Shown here: in pieces, positions 5,279 to 5,642 of the stretch
Numbering within the stretch: the stretch's first letter is position 1
How the letters are laid out: the number at the start of each line of letters is the position of its first letter
Assembly (NCBI GenBank): GCA_023409955.1
Contig: JAEYQQ010000194.1
Coordinates: forward strand, 1 to 5,642
Direction: 5' to 3'
From: Bacillota bacterium
GTDB lineage: Bacteria; Bacillota; Clostridia; Christensenellales; Aristaeellaceae
DNA length: 5,642 nucleotides
Program-made: the position numbers and the translations under genes
Notes under the pieces: generated by a model
What the model was told of the DNA's origin: nothing
The model's input: the letters and a program-made list of their open reading frames with translations, nothing else
The model's database searches: none

Positions 5279-5642
5279 TTATGGCTCCAAAACCACCACG
5301 CGAAAGCCCTCTTCCCGTGCAAATGTTTCAGCCCAGCTTCCTCGGGGCGCGTGTATAACAGGGCCCCATTCACCGCCGGCCTGAAGATCCGCATAGAAAT
5401 AATCCGAGTCATACTCCCAGTATGTCAGCGATGCAGGCAGGTACAGGTCTTTAACTGATATACGCTCAATGTTACGTGCGCCAAGATACACGACTCCTTC
5501 AGGAATGCGCAGCTCACCTGAAAGGCCAGAGCCAGAAAATACGGCATAATTAATATCGCGAAGGCTTGCGGGGAGTTCTACTTGCCGTAAGCTGCTGCAG
5601 CCAGAAAAAGCGCCTTCATCGATAACGGACAGCGTATTGGAA
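5279..5642 (-). CDS. BspA-like leucine-rich-repeat (LRR_5) protein, C-terminal fragment cut by the window edge
   Basis: The reverse strand is open from the window edge to a TAA at 5281-5279 and gives the last 120 residues of a longer protein; the start lies beyond 5642. It shows the treponemal-type repeat found in BspA-like surface proteins: LSVIDEGAFSGCSSLRQVEL, followed by LPASLRDINYAVFSGS, LRIPEGVVYLGA and LYLPASLTYW. It ends with PRGSWAETFAREEGFRVVV, which closely resembles the usual closing segment of such repeats (GSyAexyAkexgf). Nothing follows this closing segment except LEP, so there is no C-terminal sorting signal or cell-wall domain; any export or anchoring sequence must be at the missing N-terminus. 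BspA-like proteins are typically secreted or surface-exposed and mediate binding, but the partner here is unknown. An internal GTG at 5491 would give only 70 residues and would cut through a repeat, so it is not the start. Confidence 0.85.
   Translation of the reverse strand, partial: SNTLSVIDEGAFSGCSSLRQVELPASLRDINYAVFSGSGLSGELRIPEGVVYLGARNIERISVKDLYLPASLTYWEYDSDYFYADLQAGGEWGPVIHAPRGSWAETFAREEGFRVVVLEP

Noticed and set aside
5264..5458. Forward reading frame of 64 codons at the right end.
   Set aside because: It lies opposite the LRR protein end, whose repeat pattern clearly identifies the reverse strand as coding.
1..5642. Possible mobile element, CRISPR array, tRNA or riboswitch.
   Set aside because: No transposase, integrase, repeat-spacer pattern, cloverleaf or recognisable riboswitch core was found; the dyads present are short and isolated.

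Overview
The window looks like an ordinary stretch of chromosome from a low-to-mid G+C Gram-positive bacterium, most likely class Clostridia (Bacillota). The clues are strong AGGAGG-type ribosome binding sites, sigma-A-like promoters, GTG starts beside good ribosome binding sites, a DUF3784-type small membrane protein, an XRE regulator with a membrane tail, and the end of a BspA-type leucine-rich-repeat protein. No rRNA, tRNA, CRISPR array, insertion sequence or phage gene was seen. Species cannot be named from the sequence.

Layout from left to right. A clear promoter (8-36) drives a three-helix DUF3784-like membrane protein (68-415, +). It converges on a 65-residue single-pass membrane protein (463-660, -), with a short dyad between the two stops. 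A 199-bp divergent region (661-859) carries a strong extended -10 promoter facing right. That promoter serves a probable two-gene unit: a fusion of a metallo-beta-lactamase-fold hydrolase with an alpha/beta hydrolase (860-2497, +), then, after 49 bp without a visible terminator, a secreted 516-residue protein that appears to be three copies of one domain (2547-4097, +). A 13-bp perfect hairpin (4126-4157) separates this unit from a convergent VOC/glyoxalase-fold protein (4178-4537, -). A 217-bp divergent region (4538-4754) then leads to an XRE-family regulator with two C-terminal membrane helices (4755-5231, +). The window ends inside a reverse-strand LRR_5/BspA-like protein of which only the C-terminal 120 residues are present (5279-5642, -).

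How the genes work together is only partly readable. The fusion hydrolase and the secreted triple-domain protein are probably co-transcribed, but their shared task is not evident. The other genes look like independent small transcription units. The two most noteworthy objects are the two-active-site hydrolase fusion and the triplicated secreted protein. I see no convincing evidence of a multi-gene defence or mobile system.
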